From contig JAGYMT010000006.1 of NCBI GenBank assembly GCA_018400335.1, positions 1 to 15,018 on the forward strand: DNA of 15,018 nt. Direction: 5' to 3'. The position numbers and the translations under genes are program-made. The notes under the pieces were generated by a model, which ran no database searches, had not been told where the DNA came from, and worked only from the letters and a program-made list of their open reading frames with translations. This DNA is from Kiritimatiellia bacterium. Lineage in GTDB: Bacteria; Verrucomicrobiota; Kiritimatiellia; JAAZAB01. Shown here one piece after another: positions 1-7,711 of this stretch; positions within the stretch are counted from its first letter, which is position 1; each line of letters begins with the position of its first letter.

Positions 1-399
1 GGCACAATTGCGGCGGGGGTTGTCGTGAGGGCGAACGCCGGGCTTCCATTGATAGCCTGCGAAATAGATGCGATATGGTCCGCCCTTGACATAGAGCGTG
101 GCGCGATATCGCTGGCTGATGTCAAAAGGAATTATGGAGGATTCAGCTTTGGTGCCGGATTCCATAACGTTGTCGAGACGCATCACGGTCGTCCTGCCGC
201 CCTCGGATGGCACAAAGGAAACGCGTTTCAAGTTGTGTGTGAATTCGTTGCCAACATCCTTATAGTCAATCAACCAGCCATGTAAAGGATCCTCGCGGTC
301 GTCGAAGCTGCCGTTCTTGATCAGGTTATTGGTCTTCTGCGCTGTCGCAACGGACGCACATGCCACAGCAACGAATATCGCAATATAAATCACCTTCAT
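1..399 (-). CDS. Secreted protein with probable carbohydrate-binding-like N-terminus (3' end cut by window)
   Basis: The open frame starts at ATG 397-399 and runs off the left edge without a stop, so 133 residues are visible. It begins with a clear signal peptide (MKVIYIAIFVAVACASVATAQ), with likely cleavage near ATA-Q. The mature part opens with NLIKNGSFDD and then HGWLIDY. This 'N-lead, NGSF, GW' pattern is common at the start of jelly-roll carbohydrate-binding-like domains in exported proteins. The start is supported by a near-perfect Shine-Dalgarno at 401-410 and a sigma70-like promoter at 445-473. The gene is downstream of the glycosyltransferase but appears to have its own promoter. The C-terminal part and any catalytic domain lie outside the window, so function cannot be assigned. 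That it is a real exported protein is fairly sure; the binding fold is an inference from the short motif only. Confidence 0.8.
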   Translation of the reverse strand, partial: MKVIYIAIFVAVACASVATAQKTNNLIKNGSFDDREDPLHGWLIDYKDVGNEFTHNLKRVSFVPSEGGRTTVMRLDNVMESGTKAESSIIPFDISQRYRATLYVKGGPYRIYFAGYQWKPGVRPHDNPRRNCA

Positions 400-400
400 T

Positions 401-410
401 TCACCTCCTC
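401..410 (-). promoter_or_regulatory. Strong Shine-Dalgarno for the 1-399 secreted-protein gene
   Basis: On the minus strand the bases read GAGGAGGTGA immediately before AATG. This is a near-complete anti-16S match with about 4 nt between AGGAGG and the ATG. It fixes the start of the partial gene at 399. Confidence 0.85.
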
Positions 411-444
411 TTTCGCTGTTACGTAAAGAGCTTTTAATTCTTAT

Positions 445-473
445 AATATAAGGGAAAGGCGGCTTGTTGACAA
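445..473 (-). promoter_or_regulatory. Sigma70-like promoter with overlapping inverted repeats
   Basis: On the minus strand the -35 TTGTCA (468-473) and the -10 TATATT (445-450) are separated by exactly 17 bp, and each matches 5 of 6 consensus positions. The predicted transcription start is near 438, leaving a short leader of about 38 nt before the ATG at 399. The -35 lies inside the inverted repeat GCTTGT-n2-ACAAGC (462-475). The -10 lies inside a 13-bp perfect palindrome at 440-452 (CTTATA-A-TATAAG). These could be operator sites, but AT-rich palindromes also arise by chance. Confidence 0.6.
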
Positions 474-540
474 GCTTGAATTATTCTTTTACTTATATAA
501 TCCACAACGCATATGACGGCTACGGTGGGAAAGAGGCGCC

Positions 541-2007
541 TCAGCGTTGCATGGCGTGGACAAGCGAAAGTCCGCCGATGAGCATGAATCCCAGCCAATA
601 AATCAAAATGACCGGTATGGCATTGAATTGCAGGTTGTTGATCGCGTAGATGAGCGTGAACGTAGTGTAGATGACCAGCAGGAGTTCCGCCAGGACGGTG
701 ATGTTGAACCGGTTGCGATAGTGGCGGCCCTTCCACGAGAACGACTTGCGGTCAGACAGGTTGAATTTAGGGGTGCGGGTGAATGGGCTTTTCCGGCCCA
801 TAACCGCGCTTAAGACAGCCTTTGTGTTAATCACGGAAAGTCCGATAGCGCCGACCATGAGGATCGGCAGGAAAAGCCCCCGGCGCTTCCAATCGGCGTA
901 AAGCTCGCGCTGTGCGCAAATGTAAAAGAGCGGGTAGCTGAAGGCATTGACGGTGAAGAGAGCTGTCAGCCAGAAGAACAGCGCCGAATCCGGATACCTG
1001 ATCCCCATGTACATAAGCGGGAAGCAGAGCAGGGAGATCGCAAGCATTGCCGGGAAGACCATGTGGTTGGTCAAATGAACCGTGGCTTCAAATTTCACAA
1101 GCCACGAAATGGTCGGATTCCGCCAGATAGTGGGCAAAAGCTTTCTGGCGGTCTGAATGGCGCCCTTGGCCCAGCGGTACTGCTGGTTCTTAAGCCCGAA
1201 TACTTCAGCCGGAATCTCTGCGGGACAGACAACGTCATTGACATAAACGAATTTCCATCCAGCCAACTGGGCTCGATAGGAAATATCCATATCCTCGGTA
1301 AGCGTGTCTTCATGCCAATTGCCGGCGTCAATGATGGCGGTTTTGCGCCAGACTCCGGCAGTGCCGTTGAAGTTGATAAAGATTCCCGAGGAGTTGCGCG
1401 CGCCATGTTCCAGGACGAAATGTGCGTCCAGCCCGATGGCCTGTCCCCGGGTCAGAATCGAATAACAGGCGTTCAGGTGGCCCCACCGGGCTTGCACCAC
1501 CCCGATTTCGGCTGATGAGAAGTGGGGCATGGTCTTGCGAAGAAAGTCGTGCCCGGGCAAAAAATCGGCATCAAAAATCGCAAGAAAATCCCCGCCGGCT
1601 TTTGCAAGCCCCATCTTCAGTGCGCCGGCCTTGAACCCCTTTCGATCCGTGCGATGGAGATACTGAATGTTGATTCCCTGCGCCCGGTATTTAAAGACCA
1701 GTTGTTTTGCAATGTTCTGTGTTTCGTCCGTTGAATCATCCAGCACCTGGATCTCAAGACGATCACGCGGATAGTCCAGCGCGCAGACGGCATCAAGCAG
1801 CCGGCCTGTGACATATCGTTCATTGAATATCGGAAGCTGCACTGTCACGCGGGGCCATTCCGTGTATTCGCAAACCGGTTTGTCGCGACCTGCGCTGTTC
1901 TTGTGATAGAGGTAAAGCATCAGATACGCATGGGCGGCGTAAATTGTTAACACGAGCATAAGCGCCGTGTAAAGAACCAGCAATAATATTTCAAGGAATG
2001 TCCACAT
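541..2007 (-). CDS. Membrane-bound family 2 glycosyltransferase, cellulose synthase/glucomannan synthase-like
   Basis: The product is 488 residues. An N-terminal membrane helix (about 5-32) precedes a cytoplasmic GT-A catalytic domain. Processive GT2 signatures appear in order: DDSTD at 90-94 (UDP/GDP-sugar binding), DAD at 146-148 (metal), TEDMD at 237-241 (catalytic base region) and QQYRW at 275-279 (the Q-x-x-R-W acceptor/product site). Four or five further membrane segments follow between about 305 and 486. This matches the cellulose synthase-like/CslA-like group, which polymerise beta-linked hexoses and export the chain. There is no PilZ domain and no bcsB/bcsZ-type neighbour in the window, so the polymer is unknown. 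The start at 2007 gives a proper first helix, though no clear Shine-Dalgarno precedes it. It is separated from pyrG by 218 bp and is probably transcribed independently. Confidence 0.85.
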   Translation of the reverse strand: MWTFLEILLLVLYTALMLVLTIYAAHAYLMLYLYHKNSAGRDKPVCEYTEWPRVTVQLPIFNERYVTGRLLDAVCALDYPRDRLEIQVLDDSTDETQNIAKQLVFKYRAQGINIQYLHRTDRKGFKAGALKMGLAKAGGDFLAIFDADFLPGHDFLRKTMPHFSSAEIGVVQARWGHLNACYSILTRGQAIGLDAHFVLEHGARNSSGIFINFNGTAGVWRKTAIIDAGNWHEDTLTEDMDISYRAQLAGWKFVYVNDVVCPAEIPAEVFGLKNQQYRWAKGAIQTARKLLPTIWRNPTISWLVKFEATVHLTNHMVFPAMLAISLLCFPLMYMGIRYPDSALFFWLTALFTVNAFSYPLFYICAQRELYADWKRRGLFLPILMVGAIGLSVINTKAVLSAVMGRKSPFTRTPKFNLSDRKSFSWKGRHYRNRFNITVLAELLLVIYTTFTLIYAINNLQFNAIPVILIYWLGFMLIGGLSLVHAMQR

Positions 2008-2058
2008 ACGAAACCAGGAAAACAGCTTGATCCTGCAACCGGTTCATAGTCGGGCAAT

Positions 2059-2086
2059 GGTTTAGCATTCCCGCACGGATTGTCAA
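2059..2086 (-). promoter_or_regulatory. Possible promoter for the glycosyltransferase gene
   Basis: The minus strand has a perfect TTGACA -35 (2081-2086), a 16-bp spacer and a weak -10 TAAACC (2059-2064) preceded by TGC, an extended -10-like element. It lies about 50 bp upstream of the start at 2007 and abuts the 16-bp tandem repeat. The -35 is convincing but the -10 matches only 3 of 6 positions. Confidence 0.35.
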
Positions 2087-2117
2087 TGTTGAAGTGAATC
2101 GATGTTGAAGTGAATCG
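2086..2117. repeat. Two exact tandem copies of a 16-bp unit
   Basis: The unit ATGTTGAAGTGAATCG occurs at 2086-2101 and again at 2102-2117 with no mismatch. It lies just upstream of (and shares one base with) the candidate -35 of the glycosyltransferase gene, in the 218-bp gap after pyrG. It could be a duplicated regulator site or a simple slippage duplication. The rest of the 2008-2225 gap holds a hairpin (arms 2125-2129 and 2138-2142) without a T-tract, and no recognisable gene. Confidence 0.8.
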
Positions 2118-2225
2118 ACTGGTGCGCCGAAGCATTCCGGCGAAGGAGGATGGCGGCGTGTCGGAAAAGTGACAAGAATATCGTTTTTGTCTCAAACAAC
2201 CTGCCGACTAACAAGCCGGTGAGGG

Positions 2226-3848
2226 TTATTTGCGAGGAACGCGACTGTTCGCGAAAAAGCAGCCGGCGGCTATAAAATCTCGAAACAGCGGATGCGGAGT
2301 CAGTGGTGAAGACTGGAACTCCGGGTGGAACTGACAGGCCACGAACCACGGGTGATCCTTCACCTCGATCATTTCTACGAGCGTTCCGTCGGGTGAGAGG
2401 CCGGAAAATACCATGCCGGCCCCGGCCATCGCATCTCTGAACTTGTTGTTGAACTCATACCTATGCCTGTGCCGCTCGCTGATCGTTTCCTTTCCATACG
2501 CCGATCGCGCCCTTGAACCATCGCCCAGCACGCATGGACAGGCACCCAGCCTCATGGTCCCGCCCTTGGCGCACACCTGCTTCTGGTTCTCCATCAGCGC
2601 AATCACCGGGAAGGGCGAGGAATCATCGAACTCGGCGCTTCCAGCGCCCTTCATTCCGCAGACGTTCCGGGCGAACTCTATCACCGCACACTGCATGCCG
2701 AGGCAGATTCCAAGAAAGGGAATACGGCCCTCGCGTGCGTGGCGCACGGCATGTATCTTTCCCTCAATGCCGCGTCCTCCGAACCCGCCTGGCACCAGGA
2801 TGCCGTCCACGCCATCCAGCAGCTTCTCGAAACCGGGCTTCTCCATATCGCCCGACTCCACCATCCTGACCCGGACATTTAAGCCATTTGCTATGCCTGC
2901 GTGAGTCAGCGCCTCATAAATGCTCTTATAGGAATCTTTCAAAGTTATGTACTTGCCCACGACCGCTATTTCAACCTCGCCGCCGGGCGGCGCGATGAGT
3001 TTTGCGACCATCTTCTTCCACGCGCCGAGGTCAAGCCGGTTGACGTGGAGATTCAACTTCTCGAGAATATACACATCCACGTCCTGCGCTGCAAGATCAA
3101 GCGGCACTTCATATATCGAATGTGCTACGTCCTTCTCCTCGATCACCAGCTCCGGCTCTACGTTGCAGAACATGGCCAGCTTATCCCTATGTTCCTTCGT
3201 CAGGTTGTGCTCACAGCGGCAGATGAGGATGTCCGGGATGATGCCTATGGCGCGCAGGATGCCCGCCGACTGCTGCGCCGGCTTGGTCTTCAGCTCGCCC
3301 GCGGCCTTCAACCACGGCACGAGCGTGACGTGGATGAACAGCCCGTTTTGCCGGCCTGTCTCCTGCCTGAGCTGGCGTATGGCTTCGAGAAAGGGGAGCG
3401 ATTCGATGTCGCCCGCCGTTCCGCCGATTTCGGTGATGATGATGTCGGCGCTCCCGTCGTCGAGCGAACGGATAGCCAGCTTGATCTCGTCGGTTATATG
3501 AGGAATCACCTGAACGGTCTTGCCGAGGTAGCCGCCTTCCCGCTCCCTGGAGATAACGGAACTATAGATGCGGCCGCTTGTGAAATTGCTCGCGCGGGTG
3601 CAGTTGATGCCCGTGAAGCGCTCGTAGTGGCCGAGGTCAAGATCGGTCTCGGCGCCGTCCTCCGTAACGTAGACCTCGCCGTGCTGGTAGGGGGACATCG
3701 TGCCCGGGTCAACGTTCAGGTATGGATCGAGCTTCTGCAGCCTCACACTGTATCCCCGTTGCTTCAGCAGCAGCGCGAGTGATGCCGCGGTGAGCCCCTT
3801 GCCGAGCGACGAAACAACGCCGCCTGTAATGAATATGTGTTTTGTCAT
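2226..3848 (-). CDS. pyrG: CTP synthase (glutamine-hydrolysing)
   Basis: The protein is 540 residues, the usual length for the family. It converts UTP, ATP and glutamine to CTP, the last step of pyrimidine triphosphate synthesis. The N-terminal amidoligase domain carries the P-loop [10 protein letters not shown] (9-18), [15 protein letters not shown] and the EIGGT motif. The C-terminal class I glutamine amidotransferase has the nucleophile in GICLGMQ (Cys about 382) and the HPEF pair (His about 508, Glu about 510). ATG at 3846-3848 is preferred over an upstream TTG at 3858-3860, because it gives the family N-terminus [10 protein letters not shown] and a 4-bp ATGA overlap with the purF stop. 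That overlap implies translational coupling. One small variation is PAQQS where most homologues have PTQHS in the KTKP segment. Confidence 0.97.
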   Translation of the reverse strand: MTKHIFITGGVVSSLGKGLTAASLALLLKQRGYSVRLQKLDPYLNVDPGTMSPYQHGEVYVTEDGAETDLDLGHYERFTGINCTRASNFTSGRIYSSVISREREGGYLGKTVQVIPHITDEIKLAIRSLDDGSADIIITEIGGTAGDIESLPFLEAIRQLRQETGRQNGLFIHVTLVPWLKAAGELKTKPAQQSAGILRAIGIIPDILICRCEHNLTKEHRDKLAMFCNVEPELVIEEKDVAHSIYEVPLDLAAQDVDVYILEKLNLHVNRLDLGAWKKMVAKLIAPPGGEVEIAVVGKYITLKDSYKSIYEALTHAGIANGLNVRVRMVESGDMEKPGFEKLLDGVDGILVPGGFGGRGIEGKIHAVRHAREGRIPFLGICLGMQCAVIEFARNVCGMKGAGSAEFDDSSPFPVIALMENQKQVCAKGGTMRLGACPCVLGDGSRARSAYGKETISERHRHRYEFNNKFRDAMAGAGMVFSGLSPDGTLVEMIEVKDHPWFVACQFHPEFQSSPLTPHPLFRDFIAAGCFFANSRVPRK

Positions 3849-5254
3849 CTCTGTTCCCAATCGCCCTTTCCCTGAGTGCCTGCCGGGTCAATGCAATATT
3901 CGCCGGAAAAACAGGCGGTGCAGTAGTCGCCCGGATTCTCGAACGGCGAGAGAAGCCCCTGCAGGCTCAAGTACCCGAGGCTGTCCGCCTCGATGAAGCT
4001 TCTCACCTGATCAACGTCCCGGCCTTCCGCGATAAGCTCCTTCTTCGTGGCGAAATCTATGCCGTAGAAGCAGGGAAATGCAATGGGCGGACACGACACT
4101 CTCACGTGCACCTCTTTGGCGCCCGCCTGGCGCAGGCAGGTTACGCGGCGCCGCACCGTAGTCCCGCGCACTATGGAATCGTCAACCACTACGACCCGCT
4201 TTCCGCTCACGACTTCGGGCAGGATCGATATCTTCATGTCCACGCCCTGCTCGCGTTGCCGGTCGAGAGGCATTATGAAGGTGCGACCTATGTAATGGTT
4301 CCTGATGAAGCCGTAGTCAAGCGGAATGCCGCTCCGGCGCGAGAAGCCGAGCGCCGCCGAATTGCCGCTGTCGGGAACGGCGATAACGACGTCGGCATCT
4401 GCCGGATGCTCCTCGGCCAGCTTCATACCGCAGCGCACGCGGATGTCGTGGACGTTCCTGCCGAAGATCGTGCTGTCCGGCCTGGCGAAATAGACGAGTT
4501 CAAAAATGCACTGGGCAAGCCGCTCCGGGACGTCCGCGAATGTGCTGGAGCGCAGGCCCTTCTCATCAACCGTAACCAGCTCGCCGGGCTTGAGCTCTCG
4601 CGTGAATTCGGCGCCCACCTGCTTCAGAGCGCACGACTCGCTGGAGAAAACCACTCCGTCGCGCAGTGTGCCCATGCACAGGGGCCTGAGGCCGCGCGGG
4701 TCGCGGGCCGCCATAACGCTGTCCTTCGTCATCAGCAGGAAAGAGAATGCGCCATCGAGTTCGGAGAGCGCGCGTTCAACGCGGCGCGGCCGGCGGCGGA
4801 ACATCGGATCGGCCAGAAGGTGGATGAGGACTTCGCTGTCCGTGCTCGTCTGGAAAATGGCACCGGCCATCTGATACATCGAACGAAGCTTTTCGGCGTT
4901 GACCAGATTTCCGTTGTGGGCGACCGACCAAATGCCGTCCACGCATTCAACCACAAGCGGCTGAACGTTGTTCAGGCGGCTGGAGCCTGTGGTCGAGTAG
5001 CGAACGTGTCCGATTCCGATGTGGCCAGGCAGCCCGGCCTCGAAGGCGGCGGTGTCCAGATCGCCAACCAGACCAAGGCGCTTGACCGATTTCACGCGGT
5101 TGCCGTCACTTGTGACAATGCCAACCCCTTCCTGGCCGCGGTGCTGAAGCGAAAAGAGCCCCTGGTAGATGCAGTTTGCCGCGCCGGGGACGCCAAAGAC
5201 CCCGAAGAGACCGCACGCTTCCCGTGGCTTGTCCTCTGAGGCGCTAATACGCAT
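3845..5254 (-). CDS. purF: Amidophosphoribosyltransferase (glutamine PRPP amidotransferase)
   Basis: The protein is 469 residues and catalyses the first committed step of purine synthesis (PRPP plus glutamine to phosphoribosylamine). It has a short propeptide, [13 protein letters not shown], then Cys14 in CGLFG, the class II amidotransferase nucleophile exposed after processing. The PRPP-binding motif [13 protein letters not shown] is at 354-366. Cysteines at about 249, 395, 445 and 448 match the four Fe-S ligands of the Bacillus-type enzyme, so this is the cluster-containing, oxygen-sensitive type. The start at 5254 is chosen over longer in-frame options because GGAAGG lies just upstream (5258-5263) and the propeptide length fits. 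It overlaps the end of the GXGXG gene by 11 bp and the pyrG start by 4 bp, and so sits in the same transcript. Confidence 0.96.
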   Translation of the reverse strand: MRISASEDKPREACGLFGVFGVPGAANCIYQGLFSLQHRGQEGVGIVTSDGNRVKSVKRLGLVGDLDTAAFEAGLPGHIGIGHVRYSTTGSSRLNNVQPLVVECVDGIWSVAHNGNLVNAEKLRSMYQMAGAIFQTSTDSEVLIHLLADPMFRRRPRRVERALSELDGAFSFLLMTKDSVMAARDPRGLRPLCMGTLRDGVVFSSESCALKQVGAEFTRELKPGELVTVDEKGLRSSTFADVPERLAQCIFELVYFARPDSTIFGRNVHDIRVRCGMKLAEEHPADADVVIAVPDSGNSAALGFSRRSGIPLDYGFIRNHYIGRTFIMPLDRQREQGVDMKISILPEVVSGKRVVVVDDSIVRGTTVRRRVTCLRQAGAKEVHVRVSCPPIAFPCFYGIDFATKKELIAEGRDVDQVRSFIEADSLGYLSLQGLLSPFENPGDYCTACFSGEYCIDPAGTQGKGDWEQR

Positions 5255-5978
5255 AAATCCTTCCATACGGTCTGTGCGAGATCGGTACGAGGCGTGTGAA
5301 TCGCTCTCTGACCAGCAGATCCGGATCAACCCCGAACTCGGCCGCGAAATCGGAAAGGTGCGGGGCGAGCAGTTCCCAGTCATGATCGGAGATGTCAACC
5401 ACCCCGATTTCGGGTCCCAGCTGATCCTGCTGAACGGGGCCCCTTATGAATATTTCGCCGCCGTGCATTCCCGTTCCGAAGAAGTTTCCCACTATAGGGC
5501 GATTGTTCTTTCTGTCAAGCCCAAGCACCACGAGCTTTCCGCCGGCCATATACTCGCCGAAATAGTCGCCGGCCGTCCCGCCGATGATGATTACAGGAAC
5601 GCAATCCTTGTAGGCCTTCATGTGAATGCCCACCCGGTAGCCCGCGTCGCCCTTGACGAACACGCGGCCGCCGCGCATGGCATAGCCCAGCACATCTCCC
5701 GCCCGGCCGTGAATGATGATCTCCCCGGAGCTCATCGTGTTAGCCACGCCGTCCTGCGCGTTTCCGTTGACGATCAGTCTGCTGCCGGCCATGAAGCAGC
5801 CGAGGTTGTTTCCGGGCGTGCCCGATATGGTTATTCGGGCGCAAGCGGCAATTCCGCCGCCGATGTAGCGCTGGCCGCATACGTTTTTTAGGCCGATCTC
5901 GGTTTGGCCTTGTTCAATAGCCTTACGCACCTCCTGGTTCAGAACTCGGTAATCTATTCCTTTCGCGTCAATCTCCAT
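5244..5978 (-). CDS. GXGXG-domain subunit of split glutamate synthase
   Basis: The 244-residue protein corresponds to the C-terminal beta-helix domain of the large glutamate synthase chain, encoded here as a free-standing gene. The body is built from repeated turns with a G-x-x-G-x-x-x-x-G pattern, for example GCFMAGSRLIVNG, GYAMRGGRVFVKG and GEYMAGGKLVVLG. In the fused enzyme this domain braces the amidotransferase against the FMN barrel and helps form the ammonia tunnel. The start is supported by GAGGTG at 5984-5989 and lies one base after the stop of the oxidoreductase gene. The 3' end overlaps purF by 11 bp. The same free-standing domain is found in N-methylglutamate synthase (MgsB/GlxC), tungsten/molybdenum formylmethanofuran dehydrogenase subunit C and archaeal glutamate synthase. 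The neighbours select the synthase role. Confidence 0.93.
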   Translation of the reverse strand: MEIDAKGIDYRVLNQEVRKAIEQGQTEIGLKNVCGQRYIGGGIAACARITISGTPGNNLGCFMAGSRLIVNGNAQDGVANTMSSGEIIIHGRAGDVLGYAMRGGRVFVKGDAGYRVGIHMKAYKDCVPVIIIGGTAGDYFGEYMAGGKLVVLGLDRKNNRPIVGNFFGTGMHGGEIFIRGPVQQDQLGPEIGVVDISDHDWELLAPHLSDFAAEFGVDPDLLVRERFTRLVPISHRPYGRIYAY

Positions 5979-5979
5979 T

Positions 5980-7287
5980 CTACACCTCGATTCCCTCTCC
6001 CTTGACTACGTGTTTCCTGTATTCATGAGGAAGCGAAAGCAGGCCGAAATCATCGGTCAGCAATTCGTCGGCTATTGCCGAAACGTCAACCTTTTCCCGC
6101 ATGAGTCCGGTAATGATTCCAGCCCTGTCAATGTCGCCCACGAACAACGCGCCGATGATTCTCTTGTCCTTCAAAACGATGCGCCTGTAGGTCTGCGCCG
6201 TGGCATCAAGCTTTTCAAGCACGTCAAAACCGTCGCCGGATGCCGTGGAGAGGCCCGCGGATATCGTGGGCATGCCGCAGATCTCCACGGAATTAAGGGC
6301 GCAGGTATTCGTGAGCATGGCATCACCGCCCGCCATGTTCGCGCCCGCCACGCGGCCCTGTCGAGCGGCGTTGCAGAATATGGGTATCGGCCGCGATATG
6401 CCGGAGATAAAATCAACTGCCTGTGCGGCATCGCCCGCGGCGTAAATACCGGGCTCGGAAGTCATGCAACGGTCGTCTATTATGATGCCCTTGTCTATCT
6501 TGATCGGCGTATTCCTTGCCAGGTTGACCGCGGGCGCCACGCCGGCGGCAATTATCACGAGTTCGCAGGGGGCTTCCCGACCGGTCTTGAGTGTGACGCC
6601 TGTGACGCATCCGGATGAATCGCTCACTATGCGTTCGACCGTGACCCCGCATTGTATATCAGCTCCGGCCTTCCAGACCGCCTGTTCGACCAATCTCGAG
6701 CCCTGACGGTCGAGAGAGAGGGGGAGAATCCGTTCCTCGCGCTCGACGAGCAGGACCTCCAGTCCGCGGGCCCGCAATGCTTCCAGCGCCTTCATCCCTA
6801 TCAGTCCGCCGCCGATGACCACCGCGCGCGGAAGGGTCTTTCCACCGGCATGATGTCGTATGTAACCGTCAACAGCATCGGCGTCATCCCACGATGTGAA
6901 GGTGAATACGCCCTTGGCACCTATCCCCTCGATCGGGGGCATGATCGGCTTCCCGCCTGTGGCGATAAGCAGCTTCTCAAACCGGTGCTCGGTGCCGTCA
7001 TCCGTGACCACCGTGCGGCTGGAAGGAACGATCTTTGCTGCCGCTATGCCAAGCAGCGCTTTCACGCCATTGTCCTGATAAAAGGATTTTGGGCGGAAAT
7101 GAAGCTGTTCAGGGTTCAGTTCCCCGGCCAGGAGGTGCGAGATCAGAGGACGCGAGTAGGTGTGCCAACGCTCGCGCGAGATGAGAACGATCGGCGAATC
7201 GGGATCGAGTCCGCGTATCGCCTCAATCGCGGCCACCGCGGCGGTCGAGTTGCCCAGCAGAAGATATTCAGTCCGATCTTTCTTCAT
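5980..7287 (-). CDS. FAD/NAD(P)-dependent oxidoreductase, probable electron-input subunit of glutamate synthase
   Basis: The 435-residue protein belongs to the two-dinucleotide-binding flavoprotein family (NirB N-terminal/rubredoxin reductase-like). The first Rossmann motif reads LLLGNSTAAVAA (9-20), where this subfamily often replaces the canonical GxGxxG. An ATGG segment is at 110-113. The NAD(P)-binding VIGGGLIGMKALEAL is at about 157-171, and the FAD-contact IYAAGDAA is at about 281-288. A C-terminal extension of about 100 residues resembles the NirB-type dimerisation region. Its start overlaps the four-cluster ferredoxin gene by 20 bp and its stop is one base from the GXGXG gene. It probably takes electrons from NAD(P)H (or returns them) and passes them through the ferredoxin to the FMN subunit, replacing the classical GltD subunit. 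Pyridine nucleotide preference cannot be read with certainty. The partner assignment is inferred from context. Confidence 0.88.
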   Translation of the reverse strand: MKKDRTEYLLLGNSTAAVAAIEAIRGLDPDSPIVLISRERWHTYSRPLISHLLAGELNPEQLHFRPKSFYQDNGVKALLGIAAAKIVPSSRTVVTDDGTEHRFEKLLIATGGKPIMPPIEGIGAKGVFTFTSWDDADAVDGYIRHHAGGKTLPRAVVIGGGLIGMKALEALRARGLEVLLVEREERILPLSLDRQGSRLVEQAVWKAGADIQCGVTVERIVSDSSGCVTGVTLKTGREAPCELVIIAAGVAPAVNLARNTPIKIDKGIIIDDRCMTSEPGIYAAGDAAQAVDFISGISRPIPIFCNAARQGRVAGANMAGGDAMLTNTCALNSVEICGMPTISAGLSTASGDGFDVLEKLDATAQTYRRIVLKDKRIIGALFVGDIDRAGIITGLMREKVDVSAIADELLTDDFGLLSLPHEYRKHVVKGEGIEV

Positions 7288-7711
7288 AGATTAATGCCTC
7301 ATTGGGACAGTTTGATACGCAGACGGGTATCTTTGCGCCCATGCACATGTCGCACTTTGATGCAGCCTTGCGGGCTTTCCCGCGCCGCACCGCGCCCGCC
7401 GGGCAGACCATGATGCAGGACCAGCATCCGACGCACCGCTCATCATCGCACATCACGGCGCCCGTTGCGGGGTCTCTCCGCATGGCGCCGGTTATGCAGG
7501 CCTCAATGCAAGGTGCGTCGTCGCAGTGGCGGCATTGAACCGCGAAGGAGACCGCTCCGGAATCTTCGACCCTCATGCCGGGTTGAATCTTGTCACGCTC
7601 GTTGCGATATGCCTTGATGATCTTTTTCGACTTCGAGTGGTTCACAAGGCAGTTGATTTCGCAAAGCCTGCAGCCGAGACAGTATTCTTCCCTTGCGTAT
7701 ATTCTTTTCAT
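7268..7711 (-). CDS. Four-cluster [4Fe-4S] ferredoxin-like subunit (DmsB/HycB/HydN-type)
   Basis: The 147-residue protein has sixteen cysteines in four groups: C11-x2-C14-x2-C17-x3-C21; C60-x2-C63-x4-C68-x3-C72; C93-x2-C96-x2-C99-x3-C103; C120-x2-C123-x7-C131-x3-C135. This is the arrangement of electron-transfer subunits such as HycB or DmsB, where groups pair across the chain to bind four [4Fe-4S] clusters. There is no signal peptide, so it is cytoplasmic. It overlaps the FMN subunit gene by 4 bp (ATGA) and the flavoprotein gene by 20 bp, which strongly suggests one complex in fixed ratio. Its inferred role is an electron wire between the FAD subunit and the Fe-S/FMN synthase subunit. By family alone it could serve another oxidoreductase, so the assignment rests on the gene order. 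Confidence 0.9.
   Translation of the reverse strand: MKRIYAREEYCLGCRLCEINCLVNHSKSKKIIKAYRNERDKIQPGMRVEDSGAVSFAVQCRHCDDAPCIEACITGAMRRDPATGAVMCDDERCVGCWSCIMVCPAGAVRRGKARKAASKCDMCMGAKIPVCVSNCPNEALIYEERSD

Noticed and set aside
533..542. 10-bp palindrome GAGGCGCCTC at the glycosyltransferase stop as a terminator
   Set aside because: It is too short once a loop is allowed and no T-tract follows on the transcribed strand.
2125..2142. Hairpin after pyrG as an intrinsic terminator
   Set aside because: The stem is only 5 bp plus two weaker pairs, with no T-run downstream on the minus strand.
2901..3782. Plus-strand open frame of 293 codons opposite pyrG
   Set aside because: It is antisense to the conserved amidoligase domain of PyrG, with no family motif of its own.
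3842..5239. Long plus-strand open frame of 465 codons opposite purF
   Set aside because: It is fully antisense to a purF gene whose motifs are intact. The translation is low-complexity, rich in Arg, Ala and His with no domain, as expected from GC-rich codon bias on the opposite strand.
5255..5398. Longer PurF start that would overlap the GXGXG gene by about 150 bp
   Set aside because: The extra residues are out of register with the family. Starting at 5254 gives a normal-length propeptide before Cys14 and a ribosome site.
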